DNA from: Methanobacteriota archaeon | GTDB lineage: Archaea > Thermoplasmatota > Poseidoniia > Poseidoniales > Thalassarchaeaceae | Assembly (NCBI GenBank): GCA_002725475.1 | Contig: PBPH01000011.1 | Coordinates: 1 to 49,887, forward strand | Reading direction: 5' to 3' | Length of the DNA: 49,887 nucleotides | Part shown: positions 8,570 to 17,223 of the stretch, in pieces | Numbering within the stretch: the first letter of the stretch is position 1 | How the letters are laid out: the number at the start of each line of letters is the position of its first letter | The notes under the pieces: model-generated | Told to the model about the DNA's origin: nothing | The model's input: the letters and a program-made list of their open reading frames with translations, nothing else | The model's database searches: none | Made by a program: the position numbers and the translations under genes

Positions 8570-9430
8570 CTATGCTTCGGAAGTAGGATCCCACCCTGAA
8601 ATATAATTCTCTTCAAGTTCTCTGAATAAATCCAAATGCCCCTCTAACTTTACTTCAAGGGATGATAAATTTTCTTCAATTCTACTAGCGTTGCTTGATT
8701 TTGGTACAGTTATGCACCCATTATCAAGACACCACTTGATTGCTAATTGAGCAGGCGTGCAACCTATATCACTCGCAATTTTTGCAAGTTTCGGGTCATC
8801 AACCTTGTGACCTCTAGCCAGTGGCGAGTAGGCCATAACTGTGGCTCCAATAGATTCAGTAGCTGCACGTAGTGCAGTTCTCTGTAACCAGGGGTGAACT
8901 TCGATTTGATTAACTGCGGGTAGAAGTTTAGCGTATGAGCGCATGTTATCCAAGTGGTGTGCTCCATAATTTGAAACACCTATTGCTTTTGTCCAACCAT
9001 TTCTAAGGCATTCTTCCATTCCTTTCCATGTTGGTGCCCTATGCTCCTGATTTTTTGGAGGCGCATGGACTAGGTATAGGTCAATGAATTCAAGTTTAAG
9101 ATTTTTTAGAGATTCTTGACAACGTTGCATAGCTGCTTCAAACCCTAATGCATGAGGTTGCCTCAATTTGGTGGTTACAAACAATTCATCTCTAGTTATA
9201 ATTCCACGAGATATAGCTTCAGCGATTGCTTCTCCAACTTCATGCTCGTTCTCATATGCCATCGCTGTATCAATATGGCGATATCCCAACTCAAGGGCTG
9301 TGAGTACTGCTTGGAAACATTCGCCAGGCTCACTCATCAGGAATGTTCCCAAGCCAAACTGAGGTACATTAGAGGTGAATTCCTTCTTACCATCGACCGT
9401 TAGGTGCCCGATTTGAATAATCGGCCCCAC
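8570..9430 (-). CDS. Aldo/keto reductase
   Basis: 286 residues starting at GTG. This is a single TIM-barrel aldo/keto reductase of the small prokaryotic class that reduces carbonyls with NADPH. The catalytic tetrad is visible: Asp54 and Tyr59 in HIDTAMAYENE, Lys88 in VTTKLRQ, and His122 in DLYLVHAPP. Later signatures AIGVSNYG, NQIEVHPWLQ and VPKSSNASRIEENL (cofactor phosphate site) are intact. It starts four bases after korB and is followed by a tiny membrane protein, so it is probably co-transcribed with the oxidoreductase. The physiological substrate cannot be told from sequence. Confidence 0.93.
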   Translation of the reverse strand: MGPIIQIGHLTVDGKKEFTSNVPQFGLGTFLMSEPGECFQAVLTALELGYRHIDTAMAYENEHEVGEAIAEAISRGIITRDELFVTTKLRQPHALGFEAAMQRCQESLKNLKLEFIDLYLVHAPPKNQEHRAPTWKGMEECLRNGWTKAIGVSNYGAHHLDNMRSYAKLLPAVNQIEVHPWLQRTALRAATESIGATVMAYSPLARGHKVDDPKLAKIASDIGCTPAQLAIKWCLDNGCITVPKSSNASRIEENLSSLEVKLEGHLDLFRELEENYISGWDPTSEA

Positions 9431-9434
9431 AAAC

Positions 9435-10463
9435 TCAACTCCTAAACTCGGACATTAGTGAATCTAGGTCTGCCTTAGTAGGTCGCAATTCATCTTCATT
9501 CAAATTTGCTAGAGGAGTTTCTGAAAGATCTAACCATTCATCTAGAGTTTTAGGTTCATTGTTATAGTATAACAGGCCAGTAACATGCTTCTTCTCAATT
9601 TCAGCCTTATGGATTTGTGAAAGTGCACCAACAGCATCACTAGGGTCGTGATTACTTCCAACAGTTTCTAGTCTGAGAGTACTTCCATCAAACAAAGCAA
9701 TATCTTGATATTTTCCTTCTGGGATATCAACTTCTTCAAGAGGTGTGAAATGAGGGATGTAATCGTAAGAGTGCAACTCCACATCGTTATCTTTGACATA
9801 TCCATATGACTTGAATGATTCATCATTATTAGAGAATGTTACGCATGGTGAAATCACATCAATAATTGCAGTGCCTCGATGACTCATCGCGGCACGCATC
9901 AGGGACGTGAGTTGTTTCTTAGCTCCCGAAAATGACCGTGCAACAAATGTGCAACCCAAGTTTATCGCCATAGCACAAAGGTCAATGGGGGCTTGCTCAT
10001 TTGCTTCTGCTTTCCGCTTTGCCGAACCCTTTTCTACAGTAGCAGAGTACTGTCCTTTGGTCAAACCATATACTCCGTTATTTTCAATGATATAAACCAT
10101 GTTCAGATTGCGTCTAATTGCATGAACGAATTGCCCAATACCGATACTCGCAGTATCCCCGTCCCCGGAGACTGCTATGAATTGCATATCTCGATTAGTC
10201 ACATTCGCCCCGGTTGTTACAGATGGCATTCTACCATGGACCGTATTGAATCCATGTGATTTTCCTAAGAAATAAGCTGGAGTTTTAGAAGAGCATCCAA
10301 TACCACTCATCTTAGCAATCTGCTCGGGAGCAATTCCATTTTCCCATGCAGCGTCAATTATTACCTTGCTGATTTGGTCATGCCCACAACCAGGGCATAG
10401 AGAGGAAGGGCCACCTTTGTAGTCATCTTTTGGCAATTCAATAATATTCAATTTGATTGTCAA
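9435..10463 (-). CDS. korB: 2-oxoacid:ferredoxin oxidoreductase, beta subunit
   Basis: 342 residues. The beta subunit binds thiamine diphosphate and one [4Fe-4S] cluster. CPGCGH at 23-28, GIGCSS at 54-59 and a later SPCVTF supply the four cluster cysteines known from two-subunit enzymes; VSGDGD (98-103) with IENNGVYGLTKGQ is the cofactor site. No separate ferredoxin domain is present. The start is TTG at 10463, overlapping the alpha-subunit stop as TTGA, which implies translational coupling; no other start lies before the CPGC motif. With KorA it oxidises 2-oxoglutarate, pyruvate or a similar acid to the acyl-CoA and passes electrons to ferredoxin. The exact substrate is an inference from the common archaeal pattern. 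Confidence 0.93.
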   Translation of the reverse strand: MTIKLNIIELPKDDYKGGPSSLCPGCGHDQISKVIIDAAWENGIAPEQIAKMSGIGCSSKTPAYFLGKSHGFNTVHGRMPSVTTGANVTNRDMQFIAVSGDGDTASIGIGQFVHAIRRNLNMVYIIENNGVYGLTKGQYSATVEKGSAKRKAEANEQAPIDLCAMAINLGCTFVARSFSGAKKQLTSLMRAAMSHRGTAIIDVISPCVTFSNNDESFKSYGYVKDNDVELHSYDYIPHFTPLEEVDIPEGKYQDIALFDGSTLRLETVGSNHDPSDAVGALSQIHKAEIEKKHVTGLLYYNNEPKTLDEWLDLSETPLANLNEDELRPTKADLDSLMSEFRS

Positions 10464-12244
10464 GCACCCACCTCCTCAAGTTTCTCTAGTATTTTGTCTG
10501 TGTATACTCTTGCGCGAGGTGGTATTCCATCTGAAAATGAAACACTATACACCCTAGAAACCAATTCTATTGGCAACTCTTTTCGAAGTATGCCATACAT
10601 TTGTCCATCACGGTTAATTTCCAAAACAATAACAGTCTCATGGTTAGAGACAAATTCTTCTACAACAGGGGAGAGTGGCAAGGCTCGGACTCTACATTGA
10701 CTTACTTTTCTTCCAGTTTCTTCCAATTGGTCATCAATTTCCTGAATAGTGTTCTCCATAGAACCAAAATAAATGATTCCAACTTCTTGTTCAACTTCTT
10801 CTCTTAACACAGGTTGGGGCAATTCTGTTCTAGCCCCATCTATCTTGCGCTTCAATCTCTCCATGTTATCAACGTACACACTTGGGCTTTCAGAATAAAT
10901 ACCGTCCTCATCATGCCCCGTACCTCGATAAAGGATTGGTTCTAAGCCAGAACCGGGCAGGGTTCGATAACAAATTCCATCCCCATCTAAATCTCGATAT
11001 CGCCCAAAATTACCAATTCTTTCCAGTTCTTCTTTTGTGTGAATAACTTTGCCTCGGTTCATTTTTTCTGGGTACTCAAAGCCCTTGCAAATCCAGCGAT
11101 TCATACCAAGATCAAGGTCGCCAAACCCGAAAACAACTGTCTGGTAATATTCTGCATAGTCAAATGCCCTCCATCCATACTCAAAGCATTCTTCTATTGT
11201 ACCTGGGAACAGGACAATATGTTGCGTATCTCCATGGCTGGCTTCGTAAAGCAAACTAACATCGCCTTGCTGGGTTCTGGTGGGTAGTCCCGTGGAAGGG
11301 CCAACACGGTTAATATCCCAGATTACTCCAGGGATTTCGGCAAAATATGCTAGTCCAATAAATTCTGACATTAGAGAAATACCGGGTCCTGATGTGCAAG
11401 TCATTCCTCGCCCACCTGACCAACCAGCTCCGACAACCATTCCCGCCGCAGCCAACTCATCCTCAGCTTGAATGACCGCGCAGGTCATTTTCCCATCAGA
11501 ATCAGTACGTAATTCTGGAAGGTAAGAAATGATGCCTTCAGCAACCGATGATGAGGGGGTAATCGGGTACCACGAGAGCATGGTAACTCCGCCAAAGATG
11601 CTCCCTAATGCAACCGCTTCATTCCCTTCAATCAGAAAATCATCTGGGCTTCTTTCTCGAGCTTCAATGCAATAAGGATCTTCCTTTTCGAAATTTTCTC
11701 TGAAATATTCTCGTCCCATATTGGACGCATTTACATTCAATTCAATTGCTGCCGCCTTTCCTTTAAATTGCTTGGCAACGGCTTTTTCTAGAATTGCTTG
11801 ATCAAGGCCCAGCAATTCAGCCAAAACTCCCACATAAATCATATTTGCAATCATTCTTGCCAACTTTGGATTTAGTGTTCTAGCCATCTTAGTCATGGGT
11901 ATTGGATATGCTATTACATCATCCAGCTCAACTGGCATTTTAACATCAGAGTTGTAGATTATTACTGTACCAGGTTCAATACTTGCTAGATCCTTTTCCC
12001 AAGTTGCTTTATTCATCAATACTTGGATGTGTGTTCTATCTCCTGGTGCCTGATAACCGGCTTCACTGGCTCTAACGATGTACCAAGTTGGTAGGCCTGA
12101 AATGTTACTCGGAAACAAATTCTTTCCACTAACTGGGACCCCCATTTCAAACATTGTGTGTAATAGAATTAGGTTTGCAGACTGGGAACCAGTTCCATTT
12201 GCAGTTGCGATATTCATCGTGAAATCATTGACAATGGTATCCAT
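10460..12244 (-). CDS. korA: 2-oxoacid:ferredoxin oxidoreductase, fused gamma-alpha subunit
   Basis: 594 residues from ATG. Residues about 10-185 are the gamma domain (GTGSQSANLILLHTMFEMG), which binds CoA; residues about 205-594 are the alpha part with YPITPSSS at 226-233 and the substrate/CoA loops around GPGISLMSEFIGLAYFAEIP. The gamma-alpha fusion plus a small beta subunit is the architecture of aerobic archaea such as Sulfolobus and haloarchaea. It overlaps korB by three bases. Upstream is a 208-base gap shared with the divergent cyclophilin gene, so transcription of this operon most likely begins there. Proximity to aconitase suggests, but does not prove, a citric acid cycle role. Confidence 0.93.
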   Translation of the reverse strand: MDTIVNDFTMNIATANGTGSQSANLILLHTMFEMGVPVSGKNLFPSNISGLPTWYIVRASEAGYQAPGDRTHIQVLMNKATWEKDLASIEPGTVIIYNSDVKMPVELDDVIAYPIPMTKMARTLNPKLARMIANMIYVGVLAELLGLDQAILEKAVAKQFKGKAAAIELNVNASNMGREYFRENFEKEDPYCIEARERSPDDFLIEGNEAVALGSIFGGVTMLSWYPITPSSSVAEGIISYLPELRTDSDGKMTCAVIQAEDELAAAGMVVGAGWSGGRGMTCTSGPGISLMSEFIGLAYFAEIPGVIWDINRVGPSTGLPTRTQQGDVSLLYEASHGDTQHIVLFPGTIEECFEYGWRAFDYAEYYQTVVFGFGDLDLGMNRWICKGFEYPEKMNRGKVIHTKEELERIGNFGRYRDLDGDGICYRTLPGSGLEPILYRGTGHDEDGIYSESPSVYVDNMERLKRKIDGARTELPQPVLREEVEQEVGIIYFGSMENTIQEIDDQLEETGRKVSQCRVRALPLSPVVEEFVSNHETVIVLEINRDGQMYGILRKELPIELVSRVYSVSFSDGIPPRARVYTDKILEKLEEVGA

Positions 12245-12452
12245 TTTCCACTAGTCCCCTAATTGGTATCTTCCAAGTATTGCTTCATACATCCGATGAA
12301 AGCCACCTTATCAGTTACCCCTCTTCACCCCAATCGGTTTAGCATAGGCTCTTTGAAGGTATGGATTGAGAGCGTTCTCTTTCAACTCGTTGTTTGAACA
12401 TATTTGTGACAAAATTGGTAGATATGTGAGTTGGAAAGGAAGCGTTTAATTC
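12245..12452. promoter_or_regulatory. Divergent intergenic region between korA and cyclophilin gene
   Basis: A 208-base gap between two start codons pointing apart must hold both promoters. AT-rich candidates are present (for example ACATATTTGT near 12398), but no TATA box can be fixed with confidence. I see no coding frame, RNA gene or repeat in it. Confidence 0.4.
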
Positions 12453-13559
12453 ATGAATGAGGCGCTTGTCCGGCGGTTTATGATTCCGGACGCTCTAAAG
12501 GATGCTTGGGAAGATGCAGAGAAGCAAATAGACTCAGGATTGAATGATGAGGCGCTAGAAACTCTACGTAAAGCATGGGGCGAACATGAGGATGCTGCAG
12601 ATCATGCTAATACATGGAAATTAGTTGGTGATGCTAAGCAGGCCATTGCGGTATCTTCCGAACCTCCAAATAAGAAGATGTTGAGAGAGGCCAATAATGC
12701 GTATCAAAGCGCTCTGAAGAAAGACTCCAAGCATAGAGATGCTAGAAGAGCATCAAATGCCATTCAAATAAAAATGGATGGCCTTGGAATTAGAAAATCC
12801 TCTTTACCAAAACTCGTAGACGATGGGACTCCTACAATTTACGGTATGCTAGCCATTCTTGTTGTTGGGATGTTGTTTCTAACCACTATCAAATATATGC
12901 CAGAAATCAAGAACGCCCTGGACCTCACATCAGAATCATCTGATGATTGGGACGCAACTTTGGTAGTCGAACTCTATCCTAATGCAGCACCCAAAACCGT
13001 CGCATCTTTCAAGGATCATGCGCGCAATGGTAATTACGACTACACAGCATTTCATCGTATAATTGACAATTTCATGGTTCAAGGTGGAGATATTCAATGC
13101 GCAACCATGCCTCTAGGTTCTGCTGATTGCTCAGCTGGAACAGGTGGTTATTCTGCTATTTGGTATGGTCAAGGAATTGAGGGGGATCAAACAACATGGA
13201 AAATGCCTGATGAGATAGATTGTTTTGAGACTTCTCAAGGTTCGGGCCAATGGCAAGGAACCTGCCACGCTCCTGGTATGCTAGCAATGGCAAATGCTGG
13301 AGCAGATACTGGTGGTAGCCAATTTTACCTAGTCGATAAAGACAGCACACCATCTCACTTAAACGGAAAACACACCGTGTTTGGAATGGCTACTGATGAT
13401 AGCACTTATCTTGGTAGTTCGATTAATGGTATTGAATTAATCGATATGCTTAGTCAAGTGCCTGTTGGGGATGGCGATGTACCATTGAATCCCCCCTATA
13501 TTCACAGCATAGAGATTGATGGTGACACTGCACACATGCATCTATTACTTCCATCTTGA
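12453..13559 (+). CDS. Membrane-anchored cyclophilin-type peptidyl-prolyl isomerase
   Basis: 368 residues from ATG. Residues 10-110 are helical and repeat-like, resembling a TPR pair (a cytoplasmic part); residues about 129-146 form one transmembrane helix (YGMLAILVVGMLFLTT); residues about 165-365 are a cyclophilin domain, predicted outside the cell. FHRIIDNFMVQGGD contains the catalytic Arg202, and GMLAMANAGADTGGSQFYL and LNGKHTVFG are the other active-site strips. The human Trp121 position is His, as in many prokaryotic enzymes. An insert with several Cys (IQCATMPLGSADC) could form disulfides. It probably helps fold the many secreted proteins coded in this region. Aconitase follows in the same direction. 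Confidence 0.92.
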   Translation: MNEALVRRFMIPDALKDAWEDAEKQIDSGLNDEALETLRKAWGEHEDAADHANTWKLVGDAKQAIAVSSEPPNKKMLREANNAYQSALKKDSKHRDARRASNAIQIKMDGLGIRKSSLPKLVDDGTPTIYGMLAILVVGMLFLTTIKYMPEIKNALDLTSESSDDWDATLVVELYPNAAPKTVASFKDHARNGNYDYTAFHRIIDNFMVQGGDIQCATMPLGSADCSAGTGGYSAIWYGQGIEGDQTTWKMPDEIDCFETSQGSGQWQGTCHAPGMLAMANAGADTGGSQFYLVDKDSTPSHLNGKHTVFGMATDDSTYLGSSINGIELIDMLSQVPVGDGDVPLNPPYIHSIEIDGDTAHMHLLLPS

Positions 13560-13611
13560 AATAATAATTCAGGCCAAAATATCGATTCCGAAAGACCCTG
13601 TCTTTTGGGTG

Positions 13612-16323
13612 ATGTTGAAAGACGGAATACCCGCCCCTGATGTTAGGGGGGGTGTAAACGTGGTGAGCGAATTCGAATTATCTGATGGCAGCATTGGTGA
13701 ATTTCATTCCCTTCCTGCTATGGAGGGGAAGTGGGGGATAACACTTCCATCACTCCCTTATTCAATCAGAGTATTGCTGGAAGCAGCATTGAGAAAGTGC
13801 GATGGTTTCTTAGTTACCGAGCAGGATGTTCAGAGAATTGCAAATTGGTCTCCTCAAATGACTCCTTCTGAGATTCCTTTCATGCCTAGCCGAGTAATTC
13901 TTCAGGATTTTACTGGTGTTCCTGCAGTAGTTGATATCGCTGCACTCCGGGATGCAATGGTTGAGCTAGGGGGTGATCCTGAAAAGGTCAACCCACAAGT
14001 GCCAGTAGATCTCGTAATCGATCATTCAGTGCAGGTAGATATCTCCGGCCTTTTCCCAGACGCCCGAGAACGCAACATGGAGATTGAGTATGAGCGGAAT
14101 ATGGAACGTTACCAGTTCTTAAAGTGGGGCCAACAAAGTCTAGATAATTTCCGGGCAGTTCCCCCTGGTAGAGGAATTGTACACCAAGTTAATCTTGAAT
14201 GGTTAGCAAGTGTGGCGCGAGATGAAAATGGTATTTGGATGCCCGATTCACTAGTAGGGACTGATTCTCATACTACGATGATTAACGGTCTCGGAGTTCT
14301 TGGTTGGGGTGTTGGCGGTATTGAGGCAGAAGCAGTAATGCTAGGGCAACCAATATACATGCTATTACCCGAAGTCGTTGGTTTTGAATTGAAGGGTTCT
14401 TTGAAACCCGGTGTGACTGCTACCGATATGACTCTCAGAATAGTTGAGATGTTACGGGAACACGGTGTTGTCGGTAAATTCGTTGAGTTTTTCGGAGCAG
14501 GTCTTTCGAACCTCACATTGCCAGATAGGGCCACTATTGCTAATATGGCTCCTGAATACGGTGCCACTTGCGGTTTCTTCCCTGTAGATGAAACTACACT
14601 TGAATATATGCGTTTATCTGGTAGAGAAGAGGGGCACGTCGAGAACGTAAAGCGCTTCCTTAGCGCACAAGGAATGTTCCTAACAGATGACGCACCAACA
14701 CCTAATTTCACTTCAAAATTATCTCTCGATCTTGGTTCAGTAGAGCCGGCTCTTGCAGGGCCAAAGAGGCCACAAGATAGAGTCAATTTGTCAGAGATGA
14801 AGAAGCATTGGCGTGAAAGTTTAATTGCACCAGTTGGGCATCAAGGGCATGGTCTAAGTTCCAATGATATAGGGAATGAAATTGAGGTTGAAGGAGAAAA
14901 TTACAACTTGAAGCACGGTGACGTAGTAATTGCAGCAATCACTTCTTGTACAAATACATCTAATCCATCTGTTATGATTGCAGCGGGACTTGTTGCTCGT
15001 AACGCAAATGCTCTTGGTATGACAATCAAACCTTGGGTAAAACCTAGTTTGGCACCTGGAAGTAGAGTTGTAACCGAGTATTATGATGCTGCAGGTCTGT
15101 CTGAAGATTTATCTGCACTCGGCTTCAACACAGTTGGTTATGGCTGTACAACATGTATTGGAAATTCAGGCCCCCTTGATGAGAAAATAGAATCTGCAAT
15201 AGATGCTGGCAACCTCATTGTAGGGAGTGTAATTTCAGGAAACAGGAATTTCGAGGGAAGGATACATCAAAAAGTCAAAGGAAATTACCTCGGAAGCCCT
15301 CCATTAGTGGTCGCATATGCTTTAGCTGGAACCTTAGATATTGATATTCAAAATGACCCTCTTGGAGAAGATTCGGATGGAAATGAAGTATTCCTATCTG
15401 ACATTTGGCCAAGTGACGAAGATGTATATCGAACTATGGTGGCATCAATTACACCAGAGATGTTCCGATTACGATACTCAGATGCTACAAGTGAGCCACG
15501 TTGGAATGAAATACCATCCCAACCCAGTGCTCTTTACCCTTGGTCCCCAGAATCTACCTACATCCGACTTCCTTCTTTTTTTGAAGGCATAACACCTAGC
15601 CCCGCACAAATAGAGCCAATTATTGGCGCAAAGGTTCTATTGATGTTGGGTGATTCAGTGACCACAGATCACATTTCGCCAGCTGGCGCTTTTCCGCATA
15701 CTGGTCCAGCAGGACAATATCTAATGGAGAATGGTATTCAACCCAGAGATTTCAATTCTTTTGGCAGTCGTAGAGGAAACCATGAAGTTATGATGCGCGG
15801 AACATTTGCGAACGTTAGGATACGTAATCTGATAGCTTCTGGAACCGAAGGTGGCGTTACAACCTACTTTCCAACTGGAGAGGTGATGCCAATTTTTGAT
15901 GCTAGTATGCTGTATCAGAAGAGTGGGACACCACTTGTAGTGATTGCAGGCTCTCAATACGGCACCGGTAGCAGTCGTGATTGGGCTGCTAAGGGGACTA
16001 TGTTGCTAGGTGTCAAAGCCGTAATTGCGGCTTCTTTTGAGAGAATTCATCGCTCAAACCTTGTTGGAATGGGTGTGCTTCCTCTCACTTTCAAATCAGG
16101 GGACTCGCCTGCAACATTAGGGCTTGATGGTACAGAGAGATTCGATATTCCTTCCAGTGGCGATCTAGTTCCCCTTAGTTCAATGAAAATAACCGCGCAC
16201 AAAGAAGACGGTTCTTCAGTGGAATTTGATGCAATTGTTAGATTAGATACTCCTGTAGAAGTTGAATATTACAAGAACGGTGGAATTCTTCATACTGTTC
16301 TTCGAAACATTGCTAGGAACTGA
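13612..16323 (+). CDS. acnA: Aconitate hydratase (AcnA/IRP1 type)
   Basis: About 903 residues, normal for AcnA. It interconverts citrate and isocitrate with a [4Fe-4S] cluster. The cluster cysteines are visible: SCTNTS (Cys446) and GYGCTTC (Cys512, Cys515), spaced as in IRP1. LVGTDSHTTMINGLGVLGWGVGG is represented by residues near 215-240 and the swivel domain has DSVTTDHISPAG and GSQYGTGSSRDWA. The start is uncertain: ATG 13612 is given, but GTG at 13660 or 13663 follows a strong G-rich site (AGGGGGGGGTG) and begins close to the family's usual N-terminus. An open frame further upstream overlaps the cyclophilin gene and is unlikely. A hairpin and T-run follow the stop. Confidence 0.95.
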   Translation: MLKDGIPAPDVRGGVNVVSEFELSDGSIGEFHSLPAMEGKWGITLPSLPYSIRVLLEAALRKCDGFLVTEQDVQRIANWSPQMTPSEIPFMPSRVILQDFTGVPAVVDIAALRDAMVELGGDPEKVNPQVPVDLVIDHSVQVDISGLFPDARERNMEIEYERNMERYQFLKWGQQSLDNFRAVPPGRGIVHQVNLEWLASVARDENGIWMPDSLVGTDSHTTMINGLGVLGWGVGGIEAEAVMLGQPIYMLLPEVVGFELKGSLKPGVTATDMTLRIVEMLREHGVVGKFVEFFGAGLSNLTLPDRATIANMAPEYGATCGFFPVDETTLEYMRLSGREEGHVENVKRFLSAQGMFLTDDAPTPNFTSKLSLDLGSVEPALAGPKRPQDRVNLSEMKKHWRESLIAPVGHQGHGLSSNDIGNEIEVEGENYNLKHGDVVIAAITSCTNTSNPSVMIAAGLVARNANALGMTIKPWVKPSLAPGSRVVTEYYDAAGLSEDLSALGFNTVGYGCTTCIGNSGPLDEKIESAIDAGNLIVGSVISGNRNFEGRIHQKVKGNYLGSPPLVVAYALAGTLDIDIQNDPLGEDSDGNEVFLSDIWPSDEDVYRTMVASITPEMFRLRYSDATSEPRWNEIPSQPSALYPWSPESTYIRLPSFFEGITPSPAQIEPIIGAKVLLMLGDSVTTDHISPAGAFPHTGPAGQYLMENGIQPRDFNSFGSRRGNHEVMMRGTFANVRIRNLIASGTEGGVTTYFPTGEVMPIFDASMLYQKSGTPLVVIAGSQYGTGSSRDWAAKGTMLLGVKAVIAASFERIHRSNLVGMGVLPLTFKSGDSPATLGLDGTERFDIPSSGDLVPLSSMKITAHKEDGSSVEFDAIVRLDTPVEVEYYKNGGILHTVLRNIARN

Positions 16324-16328
16324 ATTTT

Positions 16329-16347
16329 TTCGATTGGTTTAATCGAA
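16329..16347 (+). terminator. Hairpin after acnA
   Basis: TTCGATT and AATCGAA pair perfectly around a five-base loop, starting six bases after the acnA stop and overlapping a run of six T. The T-run could act as an archaeal terminator on its own; the hairpin may protect the transcript end. Confidence 0.4.
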
Positions 16348-16421
16348 CATACACGAACCTTCTAGAAAAAATACGTCTTTTTGACGGTTGGTTCAAAAAC
16401 CACCCCTGTCCGCTAACACTC

Positions 16422-17048
16422 ATGGTAGGAGGAATCCGAACCTGTTTCCGCTTTCGTTCAATCGAAGAAGCGATTGAAGTACTAATCGAGGGTGAGGCTG
16501 ATTGGGTAAATGATTGGAGGGAAAAATTGGGCCTTCTAGACATAGGCTGGCTTGAAAGGTTAAGTTCTGATTCCGATGACGAATCAATAATTTCATCATC
16601 CCCTAGAAGTGGTAGAAAGAATCTACCAGGGCCCCCACCTGACCCTACTAAAGTGGCAACTGTGCGTAGAATTATCGGGGAATTAGATATTGATAAAGAG
16701 ATGGCGAAATTGGGTATTTTCAAGGAAGAATCACCAACCACCTCGGCTCTTAGGCAGATTCTAGATGAATATGATGAAGCCCCCAAACCACCTCAAGGCT
16801 CACCTTCTACCGAACCGGTTGCAGAAGGTTGGCTTAGGGAAGCTCTACGTTTGGCAGTTAGAAGATTTGGTGTGATGGGATTGCCAACGGATGTAATTGT
16901 TGAGACAATTGCTGGAAGACACGATTTAGATGATGAACTGGTTGAGGGGTGGCTTGAGACACAGTATCAACTAGGAAAATTAGTCAAAATTTATGGGGGT
17001 ACTAAGGAAGGTTATGGCCCCTCTCCAGCATGGTTAGATGCACCCTGA
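16422..17048 (+). CDS. Unknown protein with probable C-terminal winged-helix-like region
   Basis: 208 residues from ATG. No family was recognised. The N-terminal third starts with SIEEAIEVLIEGEADWVNDWREKL as a helical acidic part (residues 13-36), the middle is a Ser/Asp/Pro-rich linker (SSSPRSGRKNLPGPPPDP), and the C-terminus from about 135 (WLREALRLAVRRFGVMG, then VIVETIAGRHDLDDE, then a Gly-rich turn and a strand) has the helix-helix-hairpin order of a winged helix. It could be a DNA- or protein-binding adaptor. A frame on the opposite strand overlaps its first half but has poor composition, so this one is preferred. Confidence 0.7.
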   Translation: MVGGIRTCFRFRSIEEAIEVLIEGEADWVNDWREKLGLLDIGWLERLSSDSDDESIISSSPRSGRKNLPGPPPDPTKVATVRRIIGELDIDKEMAKLGIFKEESPTTSALRQILDEYDEAPKPPQGSPSTEPVAEGWLREALRLAVRRFGVMGLPTDVIVETIAGRHDLDDELVEGWLETQYQLGKLVKIYGGTKEGYGPSPAWLDAP

Positions 17049-17223
17049 AAACCCCCCTTTTTCCCTCGATATGCGATGATGTTCGATAACTAATATAGAT
17101 TAATCATAAACGCTGTACTGCGGGGCTATAGTGTTAGCATTTTTCGCACACGCGCACGAAAGGGGTAATAAGAGAACCCAAAGTCGGTCGGTCAGTATGT
17201 CGAGCCATACCTTTGAACTGAAT
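17049..17223 (+). promoter_or_regulatory. Intergenic region before the giant surface protein
   Basis: This 175-base stretch begins with a C-run and a T5 run just after the preceding stop, a possible terminator. An AT-rich block near 17083-17105 (CTAATATAGATTAATC) is the best promoter candidate. The rest includes GTCGGTCGGTCAG. In-frame ATGs at 17131 and 17197 are possible earlier starts for the next gene. No other feature is visible. Confidence 0.35.

Noticed and set aside
14268..14786. 172-residue frame antisense to aconitase
   Set aside because: Shadow of a strongly conserved enzyme; no start signal or recognisable domain.
16313..16786. 157-residue frame antisense to the 208-residue gene
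   Set aside because: Ser-rich shadow composition and overlap with the acnA end; the plus-strand frame has better amino-acid balance.
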